DNA from: Anammoximicrobium sp964645045 | Lineage (GTDB): Bacteria > Planctomycetota > Planctomycetia > Pirellulales > Pirellulaceae | Assembly (NCBI GenBank): GCA_964645045.1 | Contig: CAZXYZ010000051.1 | Coordinates: 1 to 64,000 of the forward strand | Direction of reading: 5' to 3' | DNA: 64,000 nucleotides | Part shown: positions 51,248-60,653 of the stretch, piece after piece | How the letters are laid out: the number at the start of each line of letters is the position of its first letter | How positions within the stretch are numbered: position 1 is the stretch's first letter | The notes under the pieces: model-generated | Told to the model about the DNA's origin: nothing | What the model saw: only the letters and a program-made list of their open reading frames with translations | Databases searched by the model: none | Translations under genes and position numbers: made by a program

Positions 51248-53743
51248 TTATTTGTTCCTGAACAGGTCGCTTTGAACGACGGCATGGATCACGTCTCGAA
51301 AGCCATTGTCTTTCGCAGCGACGGCCTGCGTGATCCGTTCCAATTCTGGCCGGTCCGAAAACCCCATCGCGCGGCCCGTTGCATACACGGCAATCTTTGC
51401 GATCAACGCGTGGGTGAATACGTCCGGTTCCGCGAACAGCGTTTGCTTGTACTCCGCCAGATTCGAGAACGCCCGTCCGTCCGGAGTTTCGCCCGACGCA
51501 TCGACCGGCCGTCCGACGCGCCACCCCACGTCGCGTCCACCGGTCAGTTCGGCCGGGGGCTTGGGAAAATCCCGGCCGAGGGTCCGGTAGGTCTCGCGCC
51601 AGCCGCCGATCACGTCGTAGTTCTCCAACGCGAAGCCGGGCGGATCGAGCACGCGGTGGCACGAGTTGCACGTCGTCAGGTTGCGATGTTTCTCAAGTTG
51701 CTCGCGGAGCGTCGTCGCGCCGCGAATGTCCGGCTCGACGCCGGGCACTCCCGGCGGAGGCGGTGGCGGCTCGATGCCGAGGATCCGGTCGAGCACAAAC
51801 GCGCCGCGCATTACCGGCGACGTCGTGGTGCCGTTGGCCGACACCTTGAGCACGCTGGCATGAGTCAACACGCCCCCACGATGATGCTCCGGTTTCAAGG
51901 AGACGCGCCGCATCGTCACCCCTTTCACGCCGTCGATGCTGTAGTGCTCGGCGAGCCGCTGGTTGAGAAACGTCCAATCGGAGTGCAGAAACTCGGTGAC
52001 CAGGAGGTTCTTTCGCAGGACTTCGTTGAAGAACAACCGCGTCTCCTCCAGCATCGCGTGCTGCAGCAGGGCGTCGTGTTCGGGATAGAGCTGCTTGTCG
52101 GGGGTCGTGAATTCGATCTCGCGCAGGTTCAGCCACTGGTCGGTGAAGTGGCGGGTGAAGTGGTCGGCGCGACGATCGGCGAGAAGTCGTTCTGTCTGCG
52201 TGCGCAGCGTTTCGTGGCGTAAGCTTCCAGCTTGCGACGATGGCAAGCTGGAAGCTTGCCCCACGGTGAGTTCTCCATTGGCCGCCAGGGACAGCAGTTC
52301 GGCATCCGGCGGAAGACCCCACAGCATGTAGCTCAGCCGCGCCGCCACGGCGTAATCGTCGAGCCGGCCTTCCGGTTCGAGCAGAAACAGGAAGTCCGGC
52401 GAGCAGAGCGCGGCGATCTGTGCCGTCCGCAACGCCTGATCGAGTGACGATCCTGCCGCCAGTTCCGCGTGGCCGATCGCGATGAACGGCGCGGCGATCT
52501 CGGGCGTTACCGGACGGCGGAAGGCCGCTTCCAGAAACGGCGGCAGCACGCGCGCCAGATCGGCGGCCGGGTCGCTGCTCACCAGCCGGTAATTCGGGCG
52601 GTACCACGGTTTGTCCCGCTGATGCTTCGGGCCGATGTCTTCCGCCGGGATGTCACCGAACCGCAGCTGGTGACCGCGCAACGGCCACTCCTCAACCAGC
52701 GGCCCTTCGACTTCCAGCCGGTGCAGCGCGATGCCGGGTCCGTCATAGTCCGGAATGTCTGAGTCCTTCAGCCAGTACTGGGGCAGCTCGGGCCACAGGC
52801 GGATCGTTTCGTTGGGACGCAGCAGCACCTGGAACTCGTTGACCGCCGCCTTGCCCGGCGGGGCTTCAAAAACACCGTACAGCGGCATCGAATCGAAGAA
52901 ATCCCGGCCCGCGTGCAGGCGATAAACGACAGGCTGCTCCGACTGGTGTGTGGAGATATGCAGCTTGACGCGGTAGTCGGCCGTGTGGCGAATCTGCAGT
53001 TCGTAGACCTTGACCGGCGAGCAACATTCGGTCACGACGGCGACCGCGCCGTCGGGGCGTTTGATCCACGACTTGCCAATGTTCGCGGCGTTGCGTCCGG
53101 TGCCGAACGTCAGCGATTGGACTTGGGGTTCCGGTTTCGGCCCGAAGCTGACGCAGGCATCGAGCGCCATCGCGGCGGCTTCCAGGTAGCGCTGGATCTG
53201 CACCGGCGAGAGATCGAGAGCCTGGCCGATATTGTCGAAGCCGTGGGCGCGACCGTCGTCGGGCAGCAGGTCGGTCACCTGCACGTGGGTGCCCAGCAGT
53301 GCGTTGAGCGTCCGCTCGTACTCGTGCCGATTCAGCCGTCGCAGCACCGTGCCTTTGGATTTCTCGTGAGCCGCACCGAGTTGGGCCGCCAATGCTTTGA
53401 GAAACGCCTGGCGGTCGGCGTCGGACGGCAGATCGGCGTCTGGCGGCGGCATCTCGCCGTCGCGAACCCGATCGTGGATGCGGACCCACTTCGCTTGCAG
53501 CCCGGCATCCGTCAAGTCACTGCCGAGGGTCGTCAGATCCAGCCCGCCCTCTTCCGCGTCCGTGCTGTGGCAATCGAAGCAGTACTGCGTCAGGAACGGA
53601 GCGACCGAAGCCGGCGGTGCGGCGAACGCCACCGTTGATCCGCTGCCGAGCAGCAGCAGGAGTATCGTCAAGACGGCCACCGTCCGCCCACGGCGGCTGA
53701 GCTTCGCAGAGCGTCCTGGAATCATGGAAGAGCTTGTTTTCAT
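51248..53743 (-). CDS. DUF1592/DUF1587-type planctomycete cytochrome protein
   Basis: The 831-residue protein has a signal region (about 23-41), a haem-like CFDCHSTDAEEGGLD at residue 55, then the planctomycete domain series DUF1587, DUF1595, DUF1592, DUF1588 (GVLTHASVLKVSANGTTTSP) and DUF1585 (YATGRAMGFSDRPELERI). It is probably exported and may form an electron-transfer or Fe-binding complex with the DUF1552 protein encoded just upstream (four-base overlap). A palindromic repeat at 52214-52265 is inserted in frame, adding VGQASSLPSSQAGSLRH near residue 500. Start ATG 53743. Confidence 0.93.
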   Translation of the reverse strand: MKTSSSMIPGRSAKLSRRGRTVAVLTILLLLLGSGSTVAFAAPPASVAPFLTQYCFDCHSTDAEEGGLDLTTLGSDLTDAGLQAKWVRIHDRVRDGEMPPPDADLPSDADRQAFLKALAAQLGAAHEKSKGTVLRRLNRHEYERTLNALLGTHVQVTDLLPDDGRAHGFDNIGQALDLSPVQIQRYLEAAAMALDACVSFGPKPEPQVQSLTFGTGRNAANIGKSWIKRPDGAVAVVTECCSPVKVYELQIRHTADYRVKLHISTHQSEQPVVYRLHAGRDFFDSMPLYGVFEAPPGKAAVNEFQVLLRPNETIRLWPELPQYWLKDSDIPDYDGPGIALHRLEVEGPLVEEWPLRGHQLRFGDIPAEDIGPKHQRDKPWYRPNYRLVSSDPAADLARVLPPFLEAAFRRPVTPEIAAPFIAIGHAELAAGSSLDQALRTAQIAALCSPDFLFLLEPEGRLDDYAVAARLSYMLWGLPPDAELLSLAANGELTVGQASSLPSSQAGSLRHETLRTQTERLLADRRADHFTRHFTDQWLNLREIEFTTPDKQLYPEHDALLQHAMLEETRLFFNEVLRKNLLVTEFLHSDWTFLNQRLAEHYSIDGVKGVTMRRVSLKPEHHRGGVLTHASVLKVSANGTTTSPVMRGAFVLDRILGIEPPPPPPGVPGVEPDIRGATTLREQLEKHRNLTTCNSCHRVLDPPGFALENYDVIGGWRETYRTLGRDFPKPPAELTGGRDVGWRVGRPVDASGETPDGRAFSNLAEYKQTLFAEPDVFTHALIAKIAVYATGRAMGFSDRPELERITQAVAAKDNGFRDVIHAVVQSDLFRNK
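52214..52265. repeat. Family A inner palindrome inserted in frame in the DUF1592 gene
   Basis: GTGGCGTAAGCTTCCAGCTT (from 52214) and AAGCTGGAAGCTTGCCCCAC (to 52265) match the inner arms of family A (copies at 2307 and 59016). It is about 51 bases, and its minus-strand reading is VGQASSLPSSQAGSLRH within the protein. Confidence 0.9.
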
Positions 53744-55047
53744 GACAACCCCCTGATGCTGGCGCCGTCGCTGCTGCCGAATTGCTCCGTCTCGACGCCC
53801 ATCCGCTGTGCGATCTGCACAAACAGGTTGCACAGGCGGGCGTTGTCGGTGCCGCTGCCACCGGCTACGATGTGCCGGCCGTGCTGGAAGCCGCCGCCGG
53901 CGAGGATCACCGGCAGATCCCGCCAGCTGTGACTGCTGGCGTTACCGAGATTGCTCGTGATCAACAGATGCGTCGAATCGAGCACGCTGCCGCCCGCTTC
54001 TTTCGCGTTGCGCAACAACGCGAGCAGGCCGCTGATCTCGCGGAATTCGGCTTCCTCGATCAACTTCAGCTCCTCGATCTTCTGGGCATCCTGGCCGTGA
54101 TGGCTCAAGTCGTGCCAGCCGGTATCGACGCCGGGCAACTTGGGCACGTCGTTCATGGCGGTCGACTTGAGCGTGACGATCCGTGTCGAATCGGACTGCA
54201 GCGCCAGCGCGAGCATCTGGTGCATCACGCGGCTCTGAGCGACGAAGTCCAGCCGGTCGGTAACGTTCTTCGGCGGCGGGACATCGACGGACGGTTTCGG
54301 CTTTTGGGCCCACGCTTCCGACGCTTGCAGCCGCCGCTCCAGTTCGCGGACGCTGGTCAGGTACTGTTCGAACTTCTCCCGATCGCGCGGGCCCAGTTGC
54401 CGCTGGAGCGTGCGGGACCGTTCGTTGACCGTGTCGAGAATGCTGCGGCCACGCTTCAACTCGGCCGTCTGTTTCGCCACTTCGTCGGGCGTCCCCGTGA
54501 CGAACATCATCTGAAACAGGTCTTCCGGAGTTCCTGCCGCCGGCAGATTGACGCCGGTGGCGGACCACGAAATCGAATCGCCTCGCCCGCCCACGTTCAG
54601 CACCAGCGAAGGAAACCGCGTGTCCGGCTGGAGCTTGTCGGCGAGGTACTGGTCGATCGAGATGCCGTTTTTGAAGCCCGGCAGACCCGGATGTTTGACC
54701 GACGTCAGCACCGTGAACTCCGAAGTGTGCCCATTGGCTCCGTTCTGTTCGGGATGCGACAGGCCGGAAATCACAGAGAACTGACCGCGGTGTTCTGCCA
54801 GCAGGTTCAGGTACGGTGTCGGCTCATATTCCGCCCCTTCCTGTTGCGGAAACAGATGCGGCGCGTGAAAGCCGAGCCCATAGTTGATGGCGATGAATCG
54901 TTTGGGGGGAGCGGTGGCCGCGGCCGCCTGCGCCTTCGTGGCAAACGCCGGCAGCATCGCGTCGAGCCACGGCAGGGCAAGAGCGACGCCGGAGCCTCGC
55001 AAGAAGGTCCGTCGCGAGACATGTCTCTTGGATACTGGATGAATCAT
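53740..55047 (-). CDS. DUF1552 protein with Tat signal
   Basis: The 435-residue protein has a twin-arginine signal SRRTFLRGSGVALALPW, so it is exported folded, likely with a cofactor. The body matches DUF1552 (FIAINYGLGFHAPHLFPQ; DTLHLLITSNLGN-like region near 360; VILAGGGFQHGRHIVAGG). Gene order DUF1552 then DUF1592 with ATGA overlap (53740-53743) is typical of planctomycetes. Start ATG 55047 is preceded by GAGGAAC nine bases upstream; a TTG 15 bases earlier is an alternative. It follows the SGNH-like gene by 11 bases. Confidence 0.95.
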   Translation of the reverse strand: MIHPVSKRHVSRRTFLRGSGVALALPWLDAMLPAFATKAQAAAATAPPKRFIAINYGLGFHAPHLFPQQEGAEYEPTPYLNLLAEHRGQFSVISGLSHPEQNGANGHTSEFTVLTSVKHPGLPGFKNGISIDQYLADKLQPDTRFPSLVLNVGGRGDSISWSATGVNLPAAGTPEDLFQMMFVTGTPDEVAKQTAELKRGRSILDTVNERSRTLQRQLGPRDREKFEQYLTSVRELERRLQASEAWAQKPKPSVDVPPPKNVTDRLDFVAQSRVMHQMLALALQSDSTRIVTLKSTAMNDVPKLPGVDTGWHDLSHHGQDAQKIEELKLIEEAEFREISGLLALLRNAKEAGGSVLDSTHLLITSNLGNASSHSWRDLPVILAGGGFQHGRHIVAGGSGTDNARLCNLFVQIAQRMGVETEQFGSSDGASIRGLS

Positions 55048-55058
55048 GGTCTGGTTCC

Positions 55059-56237
55059 TCAACGTGATTGGTTAGCCGTCTGGATGTAGGGATGGCCCTG
55101 GACTACTTCCCAGACCGTATCGTCGACGGTCTTTTTCCGCTCGGCAGTGATTTCCAGCAGTTCGCCGAGGTCGGGCCAATGGACATAGCCGGGACCGATC
55201 TTGCCTGGCAGCTTGTTAAGATTCTCGTTCTTATAGTTGTCGAGGTCGTTGTAGATCGCGGCGTCCAGTCGGCCGGGATGCGTGCCGTACATCACAGCAT
55301 AGCAAGTCGCCGCCAGCGTGTACCGCGGCAGGCCGGCCCGCACGTGGCCGCCGTCGCGGGAGAAGAACCCCACGTTTTCGATTCCGGGCATCTGGCCCGC
55401 ACGCAGCTTCTGGTCGAGGGCCAGGAAGACATCGCCGTTGGGGATCAGGGCCAGACGTTTCTCCTGCCACAGCTTCGGGTATTTGGCCTTCAGTTCGTCC
55501 ATCAGTCGCCAGACATAATCGCGGCTGTGGGCGTGCTTGCTGGTGAAGGGCACCTCGTCGTTGCGCTCGTACTTCGCCAGCCAGGCGGCCGAGTAATCGA
55601 AGCTGCGCATCAGCGGCAGCATTTCCTCGAGGGTCGGCTTGCGTTCCTTGACGCGCTTCAGCACCTCTTCCCGCGGCAGTCCCTCGGCGGCCAGCGACTT
55701 CTCCGTTTCTTCCCGCACGCGTTTCATGAAGTCGCCCACGCCGTCGATGCCCGGCCACGAGTTGTAGAGGAACACGCGGCCGTGGTCCGGATGCCGGGAG
55801 AGAAAGACGTCGATGATGGCCGCCGCGCTGGCCAGATCGCTGACATCCCGCGGTTCCGGAAACGGCTCCTGGTTGTGAAACACCGACTTTTGCACGTTGT
55901 CTTTCAACAGCGGGTGGGCGCCGAAGTGCTGGATCACGACGGCGTCCCAGTCCCCTTCGCCCAACGTCTTCTTCGCCCCGTCCGGCTTCTTGTAGAACGT
56001 GTCCACGTGCATCCAGATCTGCCAACCCGGGCCGAGCTGCGTCTGGACCTGCATCTGATGCCCCGCCGTGGCCGCCAACGTCGGATGAAACCACGGCACC
56101 GAGTTTTCGAGAAAGCTATTGCCGAAGTAGAGAGCTTTTAGCGTCGCGGGCTCCCTCGCGGCGCAGGCTCCCGGAGCCAAGAAGGCGGCGACGGCCGCCG
56201 CGACCCGGAGTATTGTGCCGATTCGTGTTGCGTTCAT
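55059..56237 (-). CDS. Secreted SGNH hydrolase-like protein
   Basis: The 392-residue protein has a signal peptide (residues 8-26, ending ACAA) and the SGNH block I LKALYFGNSFLENSVPW, in which a Ser follows GN; VVIQHFGAHP and VFLYNSWPGIDGVGDF are likely blocks II and III. The FGNS pattern is that of the DUF4886/rhamnogalacturonan-esterase-like group. Start ATG 56237 is preceded by GAGGGAAC. It is the first gene of the group running through DUF1552, DUF1592 and the sulfatase. Substrate unknown. Confidence 0.8.
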   Translation of the reverse strand: MNATRIGTILRVAAAVAAFLAPGACAAREPATLKALYFGNSFLENSVPWFHPTLAATAGHQMQVQTQLGPGWQIWMHVDTFYKKPDGAKKTLGEGDWDAVVIQHFGAHPLLKDNVQKSVFHNQEPFPEPRDVSDLASAAAIIDVFLSRHPDHGRVFLYNSWPGIDGVGDFMKRVREETEKSLAAEGLPREEVLKRVKERKPTLEEMLPLMRSFDYSAAWLAKYERNDEVPFTSKHAHSRDYVWRLMDELKAKYPKLWQEKRLALIPNGDVFLALDQKLRAGQMPGIENVGFFSRDGGHVRAGLPRYTLAATCYAVMYGTHPGRLDAAIYNDLDNYKNENLNKLPGKIGPGYVHWPDLGELLEITAERKKTVDDTVWEVVQGHPYIQTANQSR

Positions 56238-56583
56238 TTGTTCCCTCGCTTCATGGGGTAAATCGTCTGCGGTCATGGCCCCGTTGCGCTTCTCAGGCCG
56301 CCGCAACGTCATGCTGGTTGGTGGGCAGGTGCATTGACACACAATCGTGGTTGGTGGAGAAAAGCCCGCAGGCCTGACCCGGCACGCTCCCTCGAGTTGC
56401 CCGTCCAAGAGGGCGGACCCGCTGGTGTCGGTCCTGGCGCTGGCGACGCAGCTTACCCCGAGAGAAAATGTCTCGACTGGGGCCACTTTGGACAAGCGGC
56501 CGCTGAAATGCGGCCGGAACCTGTTTTCCTGTCAGCACTTACGTCAATCGACTGGAGCCTTGAAAGTTGCGCACGGGCTTTTC

Positions 56584-56654
56584 GTAGCGGAATTCGCAAG
56601 AATTCTGCTGACAGCCCACTCGAAAACCGCAGAAATTCTTGCGAATTCCGCTAC
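56584..56654. repeat. Interspersed palindrome, family H
   Basis: GTAGCGGAATTCGCAAGAAT and ATTCTTGCGAATTCCGCTAC are perfect inverse arms over 71 bases. It is directly followed by the family G element at 56674. Confidence 0.92.
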
Positions 56655-56673
56655 GGTCATTTGAAATGCGCAA

Positions 56674-56746
56674 CTGGAGTTCACGCTTTCGCGTGTTGTT
56701 TTCGGCGGACTCCGCCCGCTTGACGCGCTAAAGCGTGAACTCCAAC
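56674..56746. repeat. Interspersed palindrome, family G, copy 1
   Basis: TGGAGTTCACGCTTTCGCGT and GCTAAAGCGTGAACTCCAAC are inverse arms over about 73 bases around a GC-rich centre. Another copy lies at 60887-60960 and a decayed one at 33565-33631. Confidence 0.88.
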
Positions 56747-56777
56747 CGTCCGCAAGCCGGATCTTCACAGAGGTGGA

Positions 56778-56930
56778 TCATCCGGCCGGGCCGCCCGAGC
56801 CGGCCGGGCTGGCCTTGGCCCCAAGGGCGAACCGCAGCATCGCTTCGTTCAGCGTCAGTTGGATGTCCAGGATTTGCTCCAGGTTGACTTGGGAGTTGAC
56901 ATTCGCAGACGAAGCCTCCTCCTGGTCCAC
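56778..56930 (-). CDS. Possible 50-residue hypothetical protein
   Basis: A frame from GTG 56930 (with AAAAGGA eight bases upstream) reads VDQEEASSANVNSQVN, then LEQILDIQLTLNEAML and a Gly/Ala/Pro tail. The composition (helical, Glu/Asn/Leu-rich) looks like real protein, not random GC-rich DNA, and codons are of normal type for the genome. No family known to me matches. It lies in the 820-base interval between the SGNH gene (starting 56237) and the next gene. Low confidence because it is short and has no other support. Confidence 0.35.
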   Translation of the reverse strand: MDQEEASSANVNSQVNLEQILDIQLTLNEAMLRFALGAKASPAGSGGPAG

Positions 56931-57058
56931 GTTCTGATTCCTTTTCTTCCCGCCCCCGATCGGCCCGTGGACGATGCGCGCGGAGCTGGGAATTCACCCC
57001 TCGACTCACCACGTTTCCCTGCTTCGCCTCGGTCGTGTCGGAGAAAAGCAGTTTCCCA

Positions 57059-58753
57059 TCAGTAATTCTCGCCGTCAACCGGGGTCACGGACCGGCGCTG
57101 CTCGTCGACCAGCGAAAACACGCCGGCGCGGGACACGTCCACCGTCAGCTTGCCGTAGTCGGGCAGCGTGATCTCGACGCCGCGGCGATCCTGCAGCGGC
57201 GAGTGGGCATAGACCAGCCAGCGGCGCGCGCCCGGTCGGCCCCGGACCAGGGCTAGGCTGAATACCGGGAGGTTGGTGGTCATCTCCCACGGCCGCTTGG
57301 GGTCCAGGCCGGTGTCCAACAGAAACCAGCGATCGATCCCCTGGTGCTTCTGCGGGATGTCCGCCTGGAAGGGATGCGCGTGGGCGCGGTTGGCGACCAG
57401 TGTGCCGTGACGCCAGAATTCCTCCAGGGTCGCATTGGTGTACAGCCGATCGACGGCCAAGAGCAGCCGCTCGAACGTCGGCCGCCAGGGCTCCAGGGGC
57501 TCCGTACTGCTGCGGAATTCGCGGATCACCCGCGGCCGCAGCAGCCACAGTCCGAACTGGGCCCAGCCCAGGAACCGCTCGGGCGTGTAGGTCTGGCCGT
57601 CGTGCAGGTACTGGCAGGCTTTGGCCTTCTTGAGTAACTCCGGGGTACACGCCGTACCCGGCGTCCATCCTCCGTTGCCGTCCCACAGCGAGATTTCCCA
57701 CCAGAAACCGGGTTTGCTCTTCCACGCTTCGTCCAGTTGAAAGAGCCAGTTCATCGACTCGACTTGCGTGGACCAAACCCAATGGTCGCGGATGTCGCAC
57801 CAGTTGTGGGTGTAATACGAAGGGCTGCCTCCATCCCAGATGTGCCAATCCGGACTGGTCCACTGGCCGGTGATCAGGGAATACTCCTTCCAGCCCGCCC
57901 AGCGTCCGAAGTGCGACGGCCCGAACGCCCCGTAGCCGACAAACCGAACATTCTTTTTCCACGCGTCGCTTACCAACGCCTCGCGCATCGCCTGGAACAT
58001 CACCGGGTAACGTTCCATCCAGCCCTCGGCAACCACCTTTCGCTTGAACTCATCATCTCGACCCTTGCCGTACCGGTCGAGATAACGTTGGGACAGCGAT
58101 TCGACTTGATGCCAGCGGAGGTCGGGGGCTTCGTTGTTCGAGACGAACAGGACCAGCGGCGGATCGGGGTACAACTTCTGCACCTGCTTCATGGCCGGCG
58201 TATCGACGTACTCCTTGGCGGGATCCCGCCATACATCCAGCGGCCCGAACGGGCACAGCTTGGCAAGGGCGTTCCCTTCGGGCGTCACCACCGCCGGGCC
58301 TGCGTCCGGCGGCAGTTGGCGGTACTCCTTGCTCACCAGCATCGCCTCCCACTGGGTTCCTCGAAAGCAGATGGGAAGCCCCAGTTGCCGGCAGCGGCCG
58401 AGCAGACCCGCGTAGTAGTCCGTGAACCTCTGTGCGGACGGGGCGTCTTCGTCCGGCTTGCCTTGCGGCCAGCCGAGCCAAGGCAGGATGTGGTGCCCTT
58501 GATCGAGCAACTGGATTTGGTACTGCGGCGTCCAGCCTCGGCCTTGGCTACCCATGTTCCAGTGGCTCACCAGCGGCAACGGCCTTCCGTCCGGACCGTT
58601 GGGAGGCAGGAGCGCCTCGCGGCGGATCTGCGCGGCGGCACGCCGGGCCGCCTCCGTCGGCGGCGAGTTGGGAGGCTCGTCCGCCATCACGAGAGCGGAT
58701 ATCGACGATATGGCCAGGCTGGCCACGCTGACAAGCAGGATGCGATGGGTCAT
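57059..58753 (-). CDS. Secreted protein of unknown function
   Basis: The 564-residue protein starts with a signal peptide (ILLVSVASLAISSISALVMA). The body (SHWNMGSQGRGWTPQYQIQL, quoted in part; TQVESMNWLFQLDEAW; EISLWDGNGGWTPGTA) looks like a globular enzyme with many Trp and Gly residues, reminiscent of a TIM-barrel glycoside hydrolase, but I cannot assign a family. A calcium- or carbohydrate-binding role is guesswork. It stands alone between repeat-laden regions. Start ATG 58753 from the signal peptide. Confidence 0.75.
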   Translation of the reverse strand: MTHRILLVSVASLAISSISALVMADEPPNSPPTEAARRAAAQIRREALLPPNGPDGRPLPLVSHWNMGSQGRGWTPQYQIQLLDQGHHILPWLGWPQGKPDEDAPSAQRFTDYYAGLLGRCRQLGLPICFRGTQWEAMLVSKEYRQLPPDAGPAVVTPEGNALAKLCPFGPLDVWRDPAKEYVDTPAMKQVQKLYPDPPLVLFVSNNEAPDLRWHQVESLSQRYLDRYGKGRDDEFKRKVVAEGWMERYPVMFQAMREALVSDAWKKNVRFVGYGAFGPSHFGRWAGWKEYSLITGQWTSPDWHIWDGGSPSYYTHNWCDIRDHWVWSTQVESMNWLFQLDEAWKSKPGFWWEISLWDGNGGWTPGTACTPELLKKAKACQYLHDGQTYTPERFLGWAQFGLWLLRPRVIREFRSSTEPLEPWRPTFERLLLAVDRLYTNATLEEFWRHGTLVANRAHAHPFQADIPQKHQGIDRWFLLDTGLDPKRPWEMTTNLPVFSLALVRGRPGARRWLVYAHSPLQDRRGVEITLPDYGKLTVDVSRAGVFSLVDEQRRSVTPVDGENY

Positions 58754-59094
58754 CGGGGAGTTTTCTTGTCTCTTGTCGTTCCGGGCCGATCCGTTCGCGC
58801 CATTGTATTTGAAGAGACGGAGGATTACTACGGCGTGAAGCCTTGACACATGAAGCCTTGGTTGAAATCTTCATCGTTTCCCGCGCTCGCGAAGACAATG
58901 ATGTGGTGCCCGTTTAGCTTGTTTCGGGTAATTGCCTGGCGCCGTTTTTTTCTCGCTGGTTCGTTACGATGCCGGCGGCTTAGTGCCGTTCGAGAAATAA
59001 CTGTCCGATTTTCCCGTGGCGTAAGCTTCCAGCTTGCGGTAGATGGCAGCACCGCAAGCTGGAAGCTTACGCCACTTTTTTTCTCGAACGGTGC
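58754..59094. other. Gap between the secreted protein and the cysteine desulfurase gene
   Basis: This 341-base gap holds a palindrome at its right side (see the repeat at 58981) and, left of it, about 225 bases without recognised features. It lies upstream of the secreted-protein gene and must carry its promoter, but I cannot mark one with confidence. Confidence 0.4.
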
Positions 59095-59097
59095 TTA
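58981..59097. repeat. Interspersed palindrome, family A, copy 2 (nested arms)
   Basis: The outer arms TAGTGCCGTTCGAGAAATAA (58981) and TTTTCTCGAACGGTGCTTA (to 59097), and inner arms GTGGCGTAAGCTTCCAGCTT and AAGCTGGAAGCTTACGCCAC, match copy 1 at 2286. Its right edge is the stop codon TAA of the cysteine desulfurase gene read on the minus strand. Confidence 0.9.
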
Positions 59098-60288
59098 CCC
59101 GGTTCGGGATCGGCGGGCCGCGTCGACGACGACCTCGATCGCTTCTTCGATATCCGCGTCCGTGGTGAAGCGGCCCAGGCCGAATCGGATCGTGGACAAG
59201 GCTAAGTCCGGGGCCACGCCCATCGCGGTCAGAACGTGACTGGGCGTCAGCTTCGCGGAGTTGCAGGCGGAACCGGCACTGACCGCGATCGCGTCCAGGT
59301 TACAGAGCAGACGCTTGGGATCGACTCCCGGGAAGGAGACGTTCAGATTCCCCGGCAGGCGTTCGGTCGGATGACCGTTCAGGACCACGTCGTGGACGCG
59401 GGCTCGAAGGCCTTCCCACAGCCGGTCCCGCTGCCGCTGGATTCGCACCGCTTCGACGGGCTGCAGTTCGCGGCACAACTGGCAGGCAACGCCTAAACCG
59501 GCGATCAGCGGCACGGGAAGCGTCCCCGCGCGCAAGCCGAATTCCTGGTCGCCGCCGTCGATGATCGGCCGCAACCGCACGCGCGTCCCGCGTCCTTTCA
59601 CGACCAAGGCCCCGACGCCTTTGGGCCCGTAGATCTTGTGTCCGGACAGGCTCAGCATATCGACCGGGACGTCGTGCAAATCCAAGTCGATCTTGCCGAC
59701 CGCCTGGGCGGCGTCCGTGTGAAAGACGATCCCCCGCTCGCGACAGATTCCGGCCAGTTCCCGGATCGGTTGAAGCGTCCCCACCTCGTTGTTGGCGGCC
59801 ATCACGCTGACCAGCGCCGTGTTGCCGCGAATCGCGCGGCGCAGATCATCCGGGGCGACGCGTGCGAAGCGATCGACGGGCAGATACGTGACCAGCCAGC
59901 CTTGCTGTTCGAGCCGCCGGAAGGACTCCAAGACACATTTGTGCTCGGTCGGCTGGGTGATCATGTGGCCCGTGCGGTTGCAGGCCGCGGCCAAGCCCTT
60001 GATCGCCGTGTTGTTGCTTTCCGTAGCGCCCGACGTGAAGATGACCTCGTCCGGCTCGACGCCCAGGGCCGCCGCGATGTTCTCGCGGCCTCGTTCCACG
60101 CCTTCCTTCGCGACCCAGCCGAACGCATGGGTGCTGCTTCCTGGGTTGCCGAAGTCCCGGGACCAGTAACGTTCCATCGCCTTGCGAACCGCGCGATCCA
60201 GCGGGGTGGTCGCATGGTTGTCCAAATACGGACGGCGATCCGTCCGGGTTTCATGGGCCCTTCGACAGCGGATTAACGTCGTGACCAT
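59095..60288 (-). CDS. iscS: Cysteine desulfurase (IscS/NifS family)
   Basis: The 397-residue protein is a PLP-dependent cysteine desulfurase. Landmarks are YLDNHATTPLDRAV at the N terminus, FTSGATESNNTAIKG (about 85-100), HTDAAQAVGKIDLD (about 195), the PLP Lys in SGHKIYGPKG (about 217) and the active-site Cys in SAGSACNSAKLTPSHVL (about 340). It supplies sulfur for Fe-S cluster, thionucleoside and cofactor synthesis. Start ATG 60288 is preceded by AAGGAGAT seven bases upstream. No iscU or iscR gene is adjacent. The stop TAA coincides with the edge of a family A repeat. Confidence 0.94.
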   Translation of the reverse strand: MVTTLIRCRRAHETRTDRRPYLDNHATTPLDRAVRKAMERYWSRDFGNPGSSTHAFGWVAKEGVERGRENIAAALGVEPDEVIFTSGATESNNTAIKGLAAACNRTGHMITQPTEHKCVLESFRRLEQQGWLVTYLPVDRFARVAPDDLRRAIRGNTALVSVMAANNEVGTLQPIRELAGICRERGIVFHTDAAQAVGKIDLDLHDVPVDMLSLSGHKIYGPKGVGALVVKGRGTRVRLRPIIDGGDQEFGLRAGTLPVPLIAGLGVACQLCRELQPVEAVRIQRQRDRLWEGLRARVHDVVLNGHPTERLPGNLNVSFPGVDPKRLLCNLDAIAVSAGSACNSAKLTPSHVLTAMGVAPDLALSTIRFGLGRFTTDADIEEAIEVVVDAARRSRTG

Positions 60289-60401
60289 GATATGATCTCC
60301 TTGACGAATAAGAGGGTGACGGAAATCGGCTGGGCAGGATACGCGTCAGCCGGCTAGTTCCCGGGCGGATCCTTTTCGCGACGCTTCAAATGGGAGGCGG
60401 T

Positions 60402-60653
60402 CTACCGGACCGGGTTGTCAGACGCAGCGGGGTTGCTCGTTGGGCCTGCCCAATAACTGGCAGGCTGTATCGAAATCCCAGCCGGCCTTTGCGGGGCCTC
60501 GTCGTCGCGGGGGAATCTGGCGGGGACCGGTACGACGTAGATGGCGAGACAGTCATGACACTCGAACACGGCCTGCCCGTTAACGGTTCCCAGCAGGACG
60601 ACGTGCCGACAACCGTACGGACATTCCCCAGGCGTAGCTTCTGTGCGACCCAT
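60402..60653 (-). CDS. Small zinc-ribbon-like protein
   Basis: The 83-residue protein has CPYGC near residue 11 and CHDC near residue 32, two CxxC-like pairs that would bind one zinc. The first 45 residues are well composed (VNGQAVFECHDCLAIYVV); the tail is Pro-rich. The start is supported by GGAGGATTCTC directly before ATG 60653. Unknown role; it may be a transcription/RNA accessory or Fe-S related given the nearby iscS gene (weak inference). Confidence 0.6.
   Translation of the reverse strand: MGRTEATPGECPYGCRHVVLLGTVNGQAVFECHDCLAIYVVPVPARFPRDDEAPQRPAGISIQPASYWAGPTSNPAASDNPVR

Noticed and set aside
55048..55062. TTG at 55062 as the start of the DUF1552 gene
   Set aside because: The GAGGAAC just before ATG 55047 is a ribosome site, and the conserved Tat signal starts after that ATG.
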